A model generated the notes under the pieces. It was not told the DNA's origin. It was given only the letters and a program-made list of their open reading frames with translations, and ran no database searches. The position numbers and the translations under genes are program-made. Of a stretch of DNA of 64,000 nt, positions 47,817 to 56,587 are shown piece by piece (position 1 is the first letter of the stretch; every line of letters begins with the position of its first letter). This stretch comes from Glaciimonas immobilis (GTDB lineage: Bacteria > Pseudomonadota > Gammaproteobacteria > Burkholderiales > Burkholderiaceae_D). The DNA lies in assembly GCF_011947285.1 (NCBI RefSeq), contig NZ_JAAOZT010000002.1, positions 1-64,000 of the forward strand, read 5' to 3'.

Positions 47817-48439
47817 TGACTAAACCTACTACAATGCTACCCGATATTCGCAGCGTATTGCCCCATTCTGGCGCTATGGTATTGCTAGACCGGATACTAT
47901 CAGTTCAGGGTGACCGCCTGCTGGCCGAGGTGACCATTCGACCTGACAGTTTATTCACTGGGATTGATGGCGTCGGTAGCTGGATCGGTCTCGAATACAT
48001 GGCGCAGGCTATTGCCGCGTTTGCTGGTTGCACGGCACATTCCGCGGGCAAAGCAGCCAAAGTAGGATTTCTTTTGGGCGCACGGCGTTACACAACTGAT
48101 TGCTCTTTTTTCGCGCCTGACGCTGTTCTGCACGTGGCGGTTCAGCGGATTTTGCAAGCGGATAATGGCCTCGGATCGTTTGGGTGCCAGATTTATCAAG
48201 TGATCAATGATAGTAGTGTTACAAATTCGGGTAATGTCAGTGATGCAGCCAGTTCAGCGGACGAGATTAATGCGGTCAGTTGTGGGATAGCTAATACAGA
48301 TGAGTTTAATCCTTATGTTCGTGCGCAACATGCTACGGACCGCGTGTCCTTTAGTAGAATGCTGCCTTTGGCGCATGCGACCATCACTGTGTTTCAGCCC
48401 AGCGATGTGACAAGTTTTCTAGAAGGAATGGCGGAATGA
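47816..48439 (+). CDS. 3-hydroxyacyl-ACP dehydratase of the pigment cluster
   Basis: A 207-residue hot-dog fold protein. The conserved start IRSVLPHSGAMVLLDRIL and GIDGVGSWIGLEYMAQAIAAFAG match the small dehydratase of aryl polyene loci. It is the second dehydratase of the cluster beside the one inside the fusion protein. An unusual Ser/Asn/Ala-rich insert lies at about 137-167. The GTG start overlaps the ketosynthase stop by one base. Confidence 0.87.
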   Translation: MTKPTTMLPDIRSVLPHSGAMVLLDRILSVQGDRLLAEVTIRPDSLFTGIDGVGSWIGLEYMAQAIAAFAGCTAHSAGKAAKVGFLLGARRYTTDCSFFAPDAVLHVAVQRILQADNGLGSFGCQIYQVINDSSVTNSGNVSDAASSADEINAVSCGIANTDEFNPYVRAQHATDRVSFSRMLPLAHATITVFQPSDVTSFLEGMAE

Positions 48440-49221
48440 AGGTGGTAACGAACAATAACGCGGCTGGCACCAAGGTGGTCGGTATCGCAGACAGCTTAAA
48501 TAAGTCGGTACTGGTAACGGGCTCGAGCCGCGGCATCGGAAAAGCCATCGCGTTGCGTTTAGCACGTGATGGTTATGACATCATTCTGCACTGCCATCAG
48601 CAGCGTCAGGCAGCAGATGCGGTGGCAGAAACAATCCAGTCGATGGGACGGCAGGTGCGTGTTGTACAGTTTGATATCAGTGATCGACAGTTAAGTGCAG
48701 ATATTTTATTGGCGGACATCGCATTGCATGATTGCTACTACGGCATCGTTTGTAATGCAGGCGTCGCCCGCGATAATGCTTTTCCCGCTATGTCCGGTGA
48801 AGACTGGGATATCGTGTTGAAGACCAATCTGGACGGGTTTTACAATGTTCTTAATCCATTGATCATGCCGATGGTGCATCGTCGTGCTCCCGGCCGGATC
48901 GTGACGTTGGCGTCGGTGTCGGGTTTGATTGGAAACCGCGGGCAGGTGAATTATAGTGCAGCCAAAGCTGGCATTATCGGTGCCACCAAAGCGCTGGCGA
49001 TTGAGCTGGCCAAACGTCACATTACCGTGAACTGTGTTGCACCCGGCTTGATTGAGACCGACATGATCGCAGACGTGCCGCTAGAAGAAGCGTTAAAGAT
49101 GATCCCTGCAAGGCGCGTCGGAAAGCCGGAAGAAGTCGCTGCGACGGTCAGTTTCTTGATGGGGGCGGACGCTGCGTATATTACGCGTCAGGTTATTTCG
49201 GTCAATGGAGGCATGGCATGA
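48436..49221 (+). CDS. 3-ketoacyl-ACP reductase (FabG-like)
   Basis: A 261-residue short-chain dehydrogenase with the NADPH motif GSSRGIG, the CNAG(V)A segment, and the catalytic Ser (SVSG), Tyr and Lys (YSAAK). The C terminus ends SVNGGMA as in FabG. A leader of about 20 residues precedes the Rossmann fold. The gene overlaps both neighbours by four bases (ATGA), so the ketoreduction step is translated together with the dehydratase and ketosynthase. Confidence 0.94.
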   Translation: MKVVTNNNAAGTKVVGIADSLNKSVLVTGSSRGIGKAIALRLARDGYDIILHCHQQRQAADAVAETIQSMGRQVRVVQFDISDRQLSADILLADIALHDCYYGIVCNAGVARDNAFPAMSGEDWDIVLKTNLDGFYNVLNPLIMPMVHRRAPGRIVTLASVSGLIGNRGQVNYSAAKAGIIGATKALAIELAKRHITVNCVAPGLIETDMIADVPLEEALKMIPARRVGKPEEVAATVSFLMGADAAYITRQVISVNGGMA

Positions 49222-50447
49222 CGCCGCGACGCGTGGCAGTCACCGGCATGGCAGGTATCAGTCCGATAGGGTGCGACTGGACCAGTGTTCGCGCGCATCT
49301 TGGCAGTTATCGTAACGCGATCGTGCGGATGGAGGAGTGGGCGGATTATGATGGCCTGAACACCCAGTTAGGCGCGCCAGCGGCAGAATTTGCGCTTTCC
49401 GAACTTTATACACGCCGCAGCACGCGCAGTATGGGCCGGATCGCACTGATGGCAACCCGGGCCACTGAACTGGCGCTGACCGACGCGGGTTTGATCAATG
49501 ATCCTGTCATTAAAAACGGCAGTTGTGGCATCGCGTACGGCTCGTCGGCGGGTACGCCAAAGGCTATCGGCGATTTCGGCAAAATGATGGAAGAGCGATC
49601 CACCAAAGGCATTAACGCTACCACTTATATCAAGATGATGGCGCATACTGCACCGGTTAATATCGGCGTGTTCTTTGGGATCACCGGCCGCGTTATAACG
49701 ACCTCCAGCGCCTGTACTTCCGGCAGCCAGGGGATCGGCTACGCCTATGAAGCCATATCCAGTGGTCATCAAAATATCATGATCGCGGGGGGTGCTGAAG
49801 AACTATGCGCAACCGAAGCAGCCGTTTTTGACACGCTATTTGCTACCAGTATTCGCAACGACACTGCGCAGTTGACGCCAAGACCGTTTGACCTTAACCG
49901 CGACGGTCTGGTCATCGGCGAGGGCGCGGGAACGTTAATTTTGGAAGAGATGAACCACGCGTTGGCACGCGGCGCCAAAATTTATGCCGAAGTGGTGGGA
50001 TTTGGTACCAATAGCGATGGTTGTCACGTAACGCATCCCAATACCGATACGATGCGTATCGCGATGGAATTAGCGCTGAAAGATGCGAACTTACCACCAT
50101 CTGCCATCGGTTATGTCAGTGCACATGGAACCGGTACGGAACAGGGCGATATCGCTGAGTCGCACGCTACCCATCAGTTATTTGGTAATGCGGTCCCGGT
50201 GAGTTCGCTCAAAAGTTATACCGGCCACACCCTGGGCGCGTGCGGCGCTCTTGAGGCCTGGACCGGCATTCATATGATGCAGGAAGGGTGGTTCGCGCCG
50301 ACAATTAATTTGACAAATGTAGACCCGCGTTGCGCAGATCTGGATTACATCGTTAATACAGGGCGGCGGCTCGAATGCGACTATTTTATGTCGAATAATT
50401 TTGCGTTCGGCGGAATTAATACGTCTTTAATTTTCAAAAAAATCTGA
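49218..50447 (+). CDS. Beta-ketoacyl-ACP synthase 2 of the pigment cluster
   Basis: A 409-residue FabF-like enzyme with intact triad: Cys166 (SSACTSG), His303 (HGTGT) and His337 (TGHTLGACG). It lies next to the ketoreductase with a four-base overlap. In aryl polyene systems two ketosynthases divide the work between the first condensation with the aryl starter and chain extension. Which one does which cannot be read here. Confidence 0.94.
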   Translation: MTPRRVAVTGMAGISPIGCDWTSVRAHLGSYRNAIVRMEEWADYDGLNTQLGAPAAEFALSELYTRRSTRSMGRIALMATRATELALTDAGLINDPVIKNGSCGIAYGSSAGTPKAIGDFGKMMEERSTKGINATTYIKMMAHTAPVNIGVFFGITGRVITTSSACTSGSQGIGYAYEAISSGHQNIMIAGGAEELCATEAAVFDTLFATSIRNDTAQLTPRPFDLNRDGLVIGEGAGTLILEEMNHALARGAKIYAEVVGFGTNSDGCHVTHPNTDTMRIAMELALKDANLPPSAIGYVSAHGTGTEQGDIAESHATHQLFGNAVPVSSLKSYTGHTLGACGALEAWTGIHMMQEGWFAPTINLTNVDPRCADLDYIVNTGRRLECDYFMSNNFAFGGINTSLIFKKI

Positions 50448-50560
50448 TCGAAAGTGCGGCATGGTAATGTTTTCCACAACCTGCAGCAGAGTGATATTAA
50501 TCTGAGGCTGCAATTATTTGCATTGTTAAAGAGATTTCCAATGGTTTCGCAAAGCGAGAG

Positions 50561-51379
50561 ATGTCCATGTACTCTGCCGTAATCTGGCTCGTTGATGGAA
50601 GCGGCTGGTCCAATCAAATGTTATCTCCCTGGCTCGCTTGTCTAACGGTCGAGGAACAGCTGCGTTATACACGTTTTATCCGACCTCTGCGTCAACGAGA
50701 GTTTTTGATAGGCCGCGTTCTTTTGCGCTTTGCGATTGCCAGACTCGGTAGCGTCGCGTTCAGTGATGTCAGTATTGCTACCGCGGAAACTGGTGCACCG
50801 GTTGCGATCGTGCCGCGCTGGCCAGCTACCAAGGGCGACCGGCCACATATTAGTTTATCTCACAGTCGTGGATGGGTCGCTTGCGCGGTGAGCGCCGACA
50901 CAACGATCGGTCTCGACATTGAACTACCCGATCCTGATCGTGACTTTCCAGCGTTGGCCGCCGTTGCGTTCGGTGTCAGCGAGAGTAAATGGCTTTCCCG
51001 GCAACCGGAAGCGGTGAGAACAGCCGAATTTTATAAATTGTGGTGCGCCAAAGAAGCGTTGTTTAAATTATCCTCCAACGTCAACAGTCAGCTGACGCAG
51101 TTTGAACGCAATAATGAAGGCATTAATGAAGGCATTAATGAAGGCATGAGTGAACGCATGAGTGAACGCATGAGCGAACCCGTTAATGACGGCTCAAAAG
51201 AAACATCCGATCAGGAGGGACATCTTTACGCAATACCACATCAACAACTTTTTGCTTGTTTGTGTAGTACCCATCCACTAGCAGCGCCGTCGCTGATCGA
51301 ATTGGCTGGCGACTCACCGTATGCATGGTCGCAATATGCCGACAGGCACTTACCGGACGGCATGCCGAGCGCACTCTAG
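50561..51379 (+). CDS. 4'-phosphopantetheinyl transferase
   Basis: A 272-residue Sfp-type transferase. Motifs are RFIRPLRQREFLIGRVLLRFAIA, HISLSHSRGWVACAVS, the Mg2+-binding GLDIELPD and FYKLWCAKEALFKL. It would activate the two carrier proteins of the cluster, placing it as the functional end of the pigment locus. After the catalytic motifs a 28-residue stretch of 12-bp tandem repeats is inserted (NEGI/SERM units). The start is ATG 50561 or ATG 50567; the second is better spaced from GCGAGAG. The 3' end overlaps the convergent phasin gene by four bases. Confidence 0.9.
   Translation: MSMYSAVIWLVDGSGWSNQMLSPWLACLTVEEQLRYTRFIRPLRQREFLIGRVLLRFAIARLGSVAFSDVSIATAETGAPVAIVPRWPATKGDRPHISLSHSRGWVACAVSADTTIGLDIELPDPDRDFPALAAVAFGVSESKWLSRQPEAVRTAEFYKLWCAKEALFKLSSNVNSQLTQFERNNEGINEGINEGMSERMSERMSEPVNDGSKETSDQEGHLYAIPHQQLFACLCSTHPLAAPSLIELAGDSPYAWSQYADRHLPDGMPSAL
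51110..51193 (+). repeat. Seven 12-bp tandem units in the transferase gene
   Basis: Successive 12-mers include AATAATGAAGGC, ATTAATGAAGGC (twice), ATGAGTGAACGC (twice), ATGAGCGAACCC and GTTAATGACGGC. They encode XNEG and XSER tetrapeptides in frame. An eighth, more diverged unit may precede them. Confidence 0.9.
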
Positions 51380-51900
51380 GCCGGTTTTAGCTTGCCCAAC
51401 CGTTTGGCATTTGCCGTCGCTCTGGAGTGCAATGGGTGTAAGCCGGTTTGCGCGACGTCAGCAAGCGACGCATTGATCTGCGACAATGCCTTGGCAGAGC
51501 GCGTTATTTGTCGATAAATCATTTGGTTCCGCCCCGACGAAATGGGCTTAAGAAATGTTCCTGCTGCCAATGCCAGGAGGCCTTTGGTGCCGTTTAAAAG
51601 TTCTTGTAATGCAAGTTTCGCGACCTGCTGCTGCAGCCCCATCAGGCGCATGGTTATGGCATACGTCGATTCGGTCAGTGCGTCGATTTTTTCCTGACCC
51701 ATCAAGCTAAATTCGTCCTTATCCCTTTGGTTAGGCATAGGTCCGGCGAGTGCCATGCGCGTTGTGCGGTGACTGATGACCTGCGCCGAGGCAGTCATCA
51801 TTTCAGAAGTTTGGGCCGCAACGTCGTTCCAGACAGCGTATGGGTTTTCTTGAGCATCTACCATGCTTGCTTTCGTTAAAGGCATAGGCTTGGTTTTCAT
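51376..51900 (-). CDS. Phasin-like granule-associated protein
   Basis: A 174-residue helical protein with the amphipathic pattern of phasins (NPYAVWNDVAAQTSEMMTASAQVI, LQQQVAKLALQELLNGTKGLLALA). Phasins coat polyhydroxyalkanoate granules. It is transcribed toward the pigment cluster and overlaps its last gene by four bases. The identification is by composition and pattern and is moderately sure. Confidence 0.65.
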   Translation of the reverse strand: MKTKPMPLTKASMVDAQENPYAVWNDVAAQTSEMMTASAQVISHRTTRMALAGPMPNQRDKDEFSLMGQEKIDALTESTYAITMRLMGLQQQVAKLALQELLNGTKGLLALAAGTFLKPISSGRNQMIYRQITRSAKALSQINASLADVAQTGLHPLHSRATANAKRLGKLKPA

Positions 51901-52204
51901 TGTGGTTCCTTTTTTTGGGGGATAAGTGAATACCGCGAGGACGCAGAAAAAACCTTGGCGGATTCAAACTTCAGAAGTCCTCTGTTGGTGAAAAAATATG
52001 AAAAACATGCGCTGTTAACGCTAACAATACTCTTTTTTATAAATTTTTGTTGAATATTTGTTGCGGTGCAATATTCGCGGATGACATTATCGTAAACGCT
52101 TGAATAATACAAAAAATGCCTTATTTAGCGGGGATTGATCAATCAATCCTGAAATACGCAAATTTGTACGTAGTCCCATTGCAGGCTTCAGGTAAAATTC
52201 TGCT
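51901..52204. promoter_or_regulatory. Divergent promoter region between phasin and surE genes
   Basis: 304 bp without a gene. A nested inverted repeat lies at 52052-52076: outer arms GAATATT/AATATTC around TTGC-GGT-GCAA (52061-52071). On the phasin side this is a plausible site for a PhaR-like repressor, which binds TGC/GCA-type palindromes. That assignment is inference. Confidence 0.4.
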
Positions 52205-52942
52205 ATGAAAATTCTCATCAGCAACGACGATGGTTATCTCGCGCCCGGCATTATCGCCCTTGCAAACGCGCTCGCGCCAATCGCAGAGATTGTGGTGGTC
52301 GCGCCCGACAGTAATCGGTCCGGATCGTCTAATTCCCTGACATTGGATCGACCGTTAACGGTGCAACGGGCGGAGAATGGATTCTATTTTATTAACGGTA
52401 CGCCGTCCGATTGCGTCCATGTCGCACTGACTGGCATGCTCAATTTTCGGCCCGACTTGATCGTGTCCGGAATAAATCAGGGGCAGAATATGGGTGACGA
52501 TACCTTGTATTCGGGAACCGTAGCGGCCGCTACCGAGGGTTTCCTGTTCGGGATTCCTTCCATCGCGTTTTCACAGGTAAGCAAAGGTTGGGAGGAACTG
52601 GACGCCGCCGCAAAGGTAGCCCGCGAGATCGTCGAGCGCCAGTTTGCCACGTTGCCGCAGCCGTTTCTCTTGAACGTGAACATCCCCAATCTACCCTACG
52701 ATCAGATTAAACCCCCCATCGCAACGCGCTTGGGCAAGCGCCACGTTTCCGAACCTGTTATAAAGACCAAAGATCCGCACGGTCGTGAAATTTATTGGAT
52801 CGGTCCGGCTGGCGCAGCTAAAGATGCTAGCGAAGGGACCGATTTTTGTGCAATCGCCCAAGGCCACGTTTCTGTCACACCATTGCAGATCGATCTCACG
52901 CATGCCGCGCAACTCCTTGCATTATCAAAGGATTTGTTATGA
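52205..52942 (+). CDS. surE: 5'/3'-nucleotidase SurE
   Basis: A 245-residue cytoplasmic metal-dependent nucleoside monophosphate phosphatase. The N terminus [15 protein letters not shown] holds the metal-binding Asp pair. The Ser/Asn motif ([13 protein letters not shown]) and [22 protein letters not shown] follow. It is the first gene of the surE-pcm-nlpD-rpoS stationary-phase block and overlaps pcm by four bases. Confidence 0.98.
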   Translation: MKILISNDDGYLAPGIIALANALAPIAEIVVVAPDSNRSGSSNSLTLDRPLTVQRAENGFYFINGTPSDCVHVALTGMLNFRPDLIVSGINQGQNMGDDTLYSGTVAAATEGFLFGIPSIAFSQVSKGWEELDAAAKVAREIVERQFATLPQPFLLNVNIPNLPYDQIKPPIATRLGKRHVSEPVIKTKDPHGREIYWIGPAGAAKDASEGTDFCAIAQGHVSVTPLQIDLTHAAQLLALSKDLL

Positions 52943-53880
52943 CGGAAGCGCCCAAACGTTTCCCTTTGACGCTGGCGGCCCTCGTTGATGCCAAATCGAA
53001 GACTTCGGGCCTACGAACCACCCGTATTGTTGCAACGCCGCAGACCGCTACCAGAAACGCAGCTTCCGATAGCGCTAAATCGCCTTCAACTAATAATCCT
53101 TATATTCCCGCGCCCAAAAAGCCACAAGGTTTTAATCCTGCTCCCTCTGCCGTAAGTGCTGGCAAGTCATCGCCAGCAAAATCACTACCTGTTACAAACC
53201 TTGGTTCCCGGCACCTGACTGAGGACCGACCGACACCGCTGGTTTCCGAAGGCGTGCGCAAAGCTATGGTCGCCCGGATAGCAAAACAAGGCGTCAGGGA
53301 TGTCAGTGTGCTGGCCGCGATGGAGGCGGTGCCGCGCCATATGTTTGTGGAGCCGGGTCTGGCTAGTCAGGCTTATATTGATGCCTCGTTACCGATTGGC
53401 CAACACCAGACGATCTCTCAACCGTATATTGTCGCTCGTATGATAGAGGTAATGCGTGACAACCAGCACGGCGGGGTGCTCAACCGTGTGTTAGAAATTG
53501 GTACCGGTTGTGGCTATCAGGCGGCGGTGTTGTCGTTGGTGGCAAAGGAGGTGTATTCGATCGAGCGTATCAAACCACTGCATGAATTGGCGAGGACCAA
53601 TTTGCGCCCCTTGCGCGTAGCAAATATCCGCCTGCATTACGGAGATGGTATGCTTGGGCTGCCGCAAGCGGCGCCTTTTGACGGAATTATTCTTGCTGCA
53701 GCCGGGCTGGAAGTACCCCAAGCATTGCTGGATCAGATGGCGATAGGCGGTCGTCTGGTGGCACCGGTGGGTTCGCGCCAGCAAGTATTGCAGTTGATCC
53801 AGCGTATAAGTAAATTCGAATGGACCAGTACTACCTTAGAAGATTGTCATTTTGTGCCGCTGCGGGCTGGTACTGTATGA
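52939..53880 (+). CDS. pcm: Protein-L-isoaspartate O-methyltransferase
   Basis: A 313-residue repair enzyme that methylates isoaspartyl residues with S-adenosylmethionine. The methyltransferase core starts near residue 100: [34 protein letters not shown], and [15 protein letters not shown] for SAM binding. The N-terminal 95 residues are Ala/Ser/Pro/Lys-rich and probably disordered, an extension common in Burkholderiales. The ATG at 52939 overlaps the surE stop. Confidence 0.96.
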   Translation: MTEAPKRFPLTLAALVDAKSKTSGLRTTRIVATPQTATRNAASDSAKSPSTNNPYIPAPKKPQGFNPAPSAVSAGKSSPAKSLPVTNLGSRHLTEDRPTPLVSEGVRKAMVARIAKQGVRDVSVLAAMEAVPRHMFVEPGLASQAYIDASLPIGQHQTISQPYIVARMIEVMRDNQHGGVLNRVLEIGTGCGYQAAVLSLVAKEVYSIERIKPLHELARTNLRPLRVANIRLHYGDGMLGLPQAAPFDGIILAAAGLEVPQALLDQMAIGGRLVAPVGSRQQVLQLIQRISKFEWTSTTLEDCHFVPLRAGTV

Positions 53881-54029
53881 CTACAGTGACCGAGGGCTTT
53901 CGAAGTCATCCGAGCGGCGCCCGGGTCTGCTGGCCACTTACTCGGCCCGACCAACGTGGGCCGACCTACGTACCTGTCGTAGTCGAACAGAATTGAATTT
54001 AACCGCGACCCGTCGCAAATAAAATTGTA

Positions 54030-55118
54030 ATGAGAATGAAGAAAACACGCCTTGTATTGCTAGGAATATTAGTCGGCTTAGTCGCCGCATGTACGACCAC
54101 CCGGACCCCCGCGCCGGTCGTGGAACGAAGAGTCGGCGGTCCGACAGTAAATTCCGTCTCCAATAGCACCAATGCCGTTTCTGGCGCACTTAAGGCTAGC
54201 GGTCCTGGCTATTACACCGTGAAAAAAGGCGATACCCTTTACCGGATTGCACTGGAATTTGGTCAAAGTTATCGCGATATTGTTACCTGGAATAATCTCA
54301 ACAACGCTAATGATATCAAGGTTGATCAGGTATTGCGGGTGCAACCTCCAGAGGCAGGCGGGGGGCTTGCAGGCGCTCCCCAGATGGGCAACGTTTCGAG
54401 CGAATCCGGCGTTGAAGTCAGGCAACTGGGTTCAACCCCTTCGAATGCTTCGCCATCTGCGGTTGCGGGTGCAAATGGTGCAAATGGTGCGAATGGTGCG
54501 AATGGTGCAATCACTGGCGGTAACAAGACAATGCCCCGTGGCGATAAGCGTGCGTATTCGGATAGCGCGTTGGCCGAATTGCAAAGACCGGATGCGCCTT
54601 CGACCAACGAAATGCGATCTGAGGTGAGGCCGGATGCACGGCCCGAATCACGGTCAGAATCACGATCAGAATCACGCACGGATACGAAGCCGGAAGCGTC
54701 AAAGAACAACGAGAAGGCAGTGCCTGCACCAAGCGTTGCCAGCGGCGGCGATGATCGCGTTGACTGGATGTGGCCCTCAGAAGGTAAATTGTCAGGCGGT
54801 TTCGATCAAGGCAAGAAGGGCATCGATATTGCCGGAAAATCCGGTCAGCCGGTAATGGCAGCAGCGTCAGGTAAAGTCATGTATGCAGGGAGTGGTATCC
54901 GGGGCTATGGCAATCTTGTCATCGTTAAACATACCAATAATTTATTGTCCGCCTATGCGCATAACAAGGTTATTCTTGTAAAAGAGGGTCAAGCTGTCAC
55001 CAAAGGGCAAAAGATCGCAGAGATGGGGAATTCGGACAGTGAATCCACTAAACTGCATTTTGAAATCCGTCAACAGGGTAAGCCAGTGGATCCAACAAAA
55101 TTTCTACCTAGTCGCTAA
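54030..55118 (+). CDS. nlpD: LysM/M23-domain lipoprotein NlpD
   Basis: A 362-residue lipoprotein that activates cell-wall amidases. It has a lipobox in LVGLVAAC (Cys near 21), a LysM domain (YYTVKKGDTLYRIALEFGQSYRDIVTWNNL, about 61-105), and a C-terminal LytM/M23 domain (GKKGIDIAGKSGQPVMAAASGKVMYAG, AYAHNKVILVKEGQAV, KLHFEIRQQGKPVDP). The domain lacks the full zinc-ligand set, as expected for NlpD. The linker holds GAN triplets and SESR tetrapeptide repeats. The start is ATG 54030 or 54036. Confidence 0.95.
   Translation: MRMKKTRLVLLGILVGLVAACTTTRTPAPVVERRVGGPTVNSVSNSTNAVSGALKASGPGYYTVKKGDTLYRIALEFGQSYRDIVTWNNLNNANDIKVDQVLRVQPPEAGGGLAGAPQMGNVSSESGVEVRQLGSTPSNASPSAVAGANGANGANGANGAITGGNKTMPRGDKRAYSDSALAELQRPDAPSTNEMRSEVRPDARPESRSESRSESRTDTKPEASKNNEKAVPAPSVASGGDDRVDWMWPSEGKLSGGFDQGKKGIDIAGKSGQPVMAAASGKVMYAGSGIRGYGNLVIVKHTNNLLSAYAHNKVILVKEGQAVTKGQKIAEMGNSDSESTKLHFEIRQQGKPVDPTKFLPSR
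54468..54503 (+). repeat. Four 9-bp tandem units in nlpD
   Basis: Units GGTGCAAAT, GGTGCAAAT, GGTGCGAAT and GGTGCGAAT encode Gly-Ala-Asn. A second in-frame array of 12-bp units (CCCGAATCACGG type) follows at 54630-54677. Confidence 0.85.
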
Positions 55119-55268
55119 TGTTCGCGCGGCGCGATAGAATAGATGCGAATAAGTGGTAGCTGGCAGAAAGTAGAACAGTGCACCAGAACGAAGCAGAGCA
55201 GGGTAACGGAATGTGTTCAATGAGGGTTTCAACGGCTAATTAACCAAGCGCAACCAAGCGAACGACTA

Positions 55269-56339
55269 ATGAACAAGCGCCTCCCTGCTCGACTAAGCAA
55301 TCAAGAAAAAATGTCATCGGAAGACTTGCCGGATGACATTCTCAATGATCACGATATAACTGCTGAAAAAGATGCCATTGAGTGTGGCGATGATGCCGAG
55401 GTCAGTGATATTGAGGATGGCATCGATGTAGCGGAGGGTGTTGAGGGTGTCGTAGTGGTAGTTGACGGGGTGGATGAACTTAAAAAAGTCCTGGCAGCGG
55501 AGTTGTCGACCGATACCACCCAGCATTACCTGAATCAGATTGGTACCCGCCCGTTACTGACTGTTCCCGAGGAAGTACATTTCGCGACGTTGGCCAAGCT
55601 GGGGGATTTTCCGGCACGCCAAAAAATGATCGAGCACAATTTGCGTCTGGTGGTCTCGATCGCAAAACATTACATTAATCGCGGGGTGACCCTACTTGAT
55701 TTGATTGAGGAGGGAAACCTGGGCCTGATGCGGGCCATCGATAAGTTTGAGCCAGAACGCGGTTTTCGCTTTTCCACCTACGCCACCTGGTGGATACGCC
55801 AAAGTATCGAACGCGCCATCATGAATCAGGCCCGCACTGTGCGTTTACCGGTCCATATGGTGCGCGAACTAAATCAAATCCTGCGCGCAAAATATCATCT
55901 TGAGGCCCAGCATCACGACGGTAAAGACGCCAATGCCGAGGATATCGCCCATCTGGTTGGTCGCCCGGTTGATGAGGTCCAGACGGTGTTAGCGCTTTCC
56001 GAGCACGCAACCTCGCTGGACGCACCTCTGGACCAAGATCCAATGGCCAGTCTGATGGACTTACTTCCGAGTGCCACCGAAGATAATCCCGACTCTTGCG
56101 CCGAGCAAAAAGAAACCTCAATTTTAGTGCGGTTCTGGCTGGAACGACTTACCGATAAGCAACGCAACGTGATCATGCGGCGTTTTGGTCTCGATAATGA
56201 CGATCCTTCAACGCTGGAAGAGTTGGCGCTCGAAATCGGCGTTACCCGCGAGCGGGTGAGGCAGATTCAGCAAGAGGCGCTGGTAAAGCTGAAACGCTTG
56301 CTGGGTGCAAAAGGTGTTGATAAGGATGCCTTTTTATAG
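55269..56339 (+). CDS. rpoS: RNA polymerase sigma factor RpoS
   Basis: A 356-residue stationary-phase/general-stress sigma factor. The N-terminal 75 residues are acidic (Asp/Glu-rich). Region 1.2 reads [16 protein letters not shown], region 2 has [61 protein letters not shown], region 3 begins [16 protein letters not shown], and region 4.2 ends [24 protein letters not shown]. It follows nlpD by 150 bp; in many proteobacteria the rpoS promoter lies inside nlpD. The start could be ATG 55269 or ATG 55320 region; the long form is kept. Confidence 0.97.
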   Translation: MNKRLPARLSNQEKMSSEDLPDDILNDHDITAEKDAIECGDDAEVSDIEDGIDVAEGVEGVVVVVDGVDELKKVLAAELSTDTTQHYLNQIGTRPLLTVPEEVHFATLAKLGDFPARQKMIEHNLRLVVSIAKHYINRGVTLLDLIEEGNLGLMRAIDKFEPERGFRFSTYATWWIRQSIERAIMNQARTVRLPVHMVRELNQILRAKYHLEAQHHDGKDANAEDIAHLVGRPVDEVQTVLALSEHATSLDAPLDQDPMASLMDLLPSATEDNPDSCAEQKETSILVRFWLERLTDKQRNVIMRRFGLDNDDPSTLEELALEIGVTRERVRQIQQEALVKLKRLLGAKGVDKDAFL

Positions 56340-56587
56340 TCCTTAACTTTATTGACAACGGACGGATAAAAGGTGGCGGCTAGTGGACAGATAGTCGTTA
56401 TAATTCCGTCCTTTCCTAACCTTCTTCATTGCACTTTCAAATCGTTTCTTTGTATTGCAACAGCGCAACATATTCCCGCCTTCCAAGGTTCGAATAATGT
56501 CTTCCATTTAATTGGACGCCTTTGGTTTATCGGGCGACGCGGCACAGACGATGCGACGGGTAAATTGCGCAATGTACTCCTCACCCT

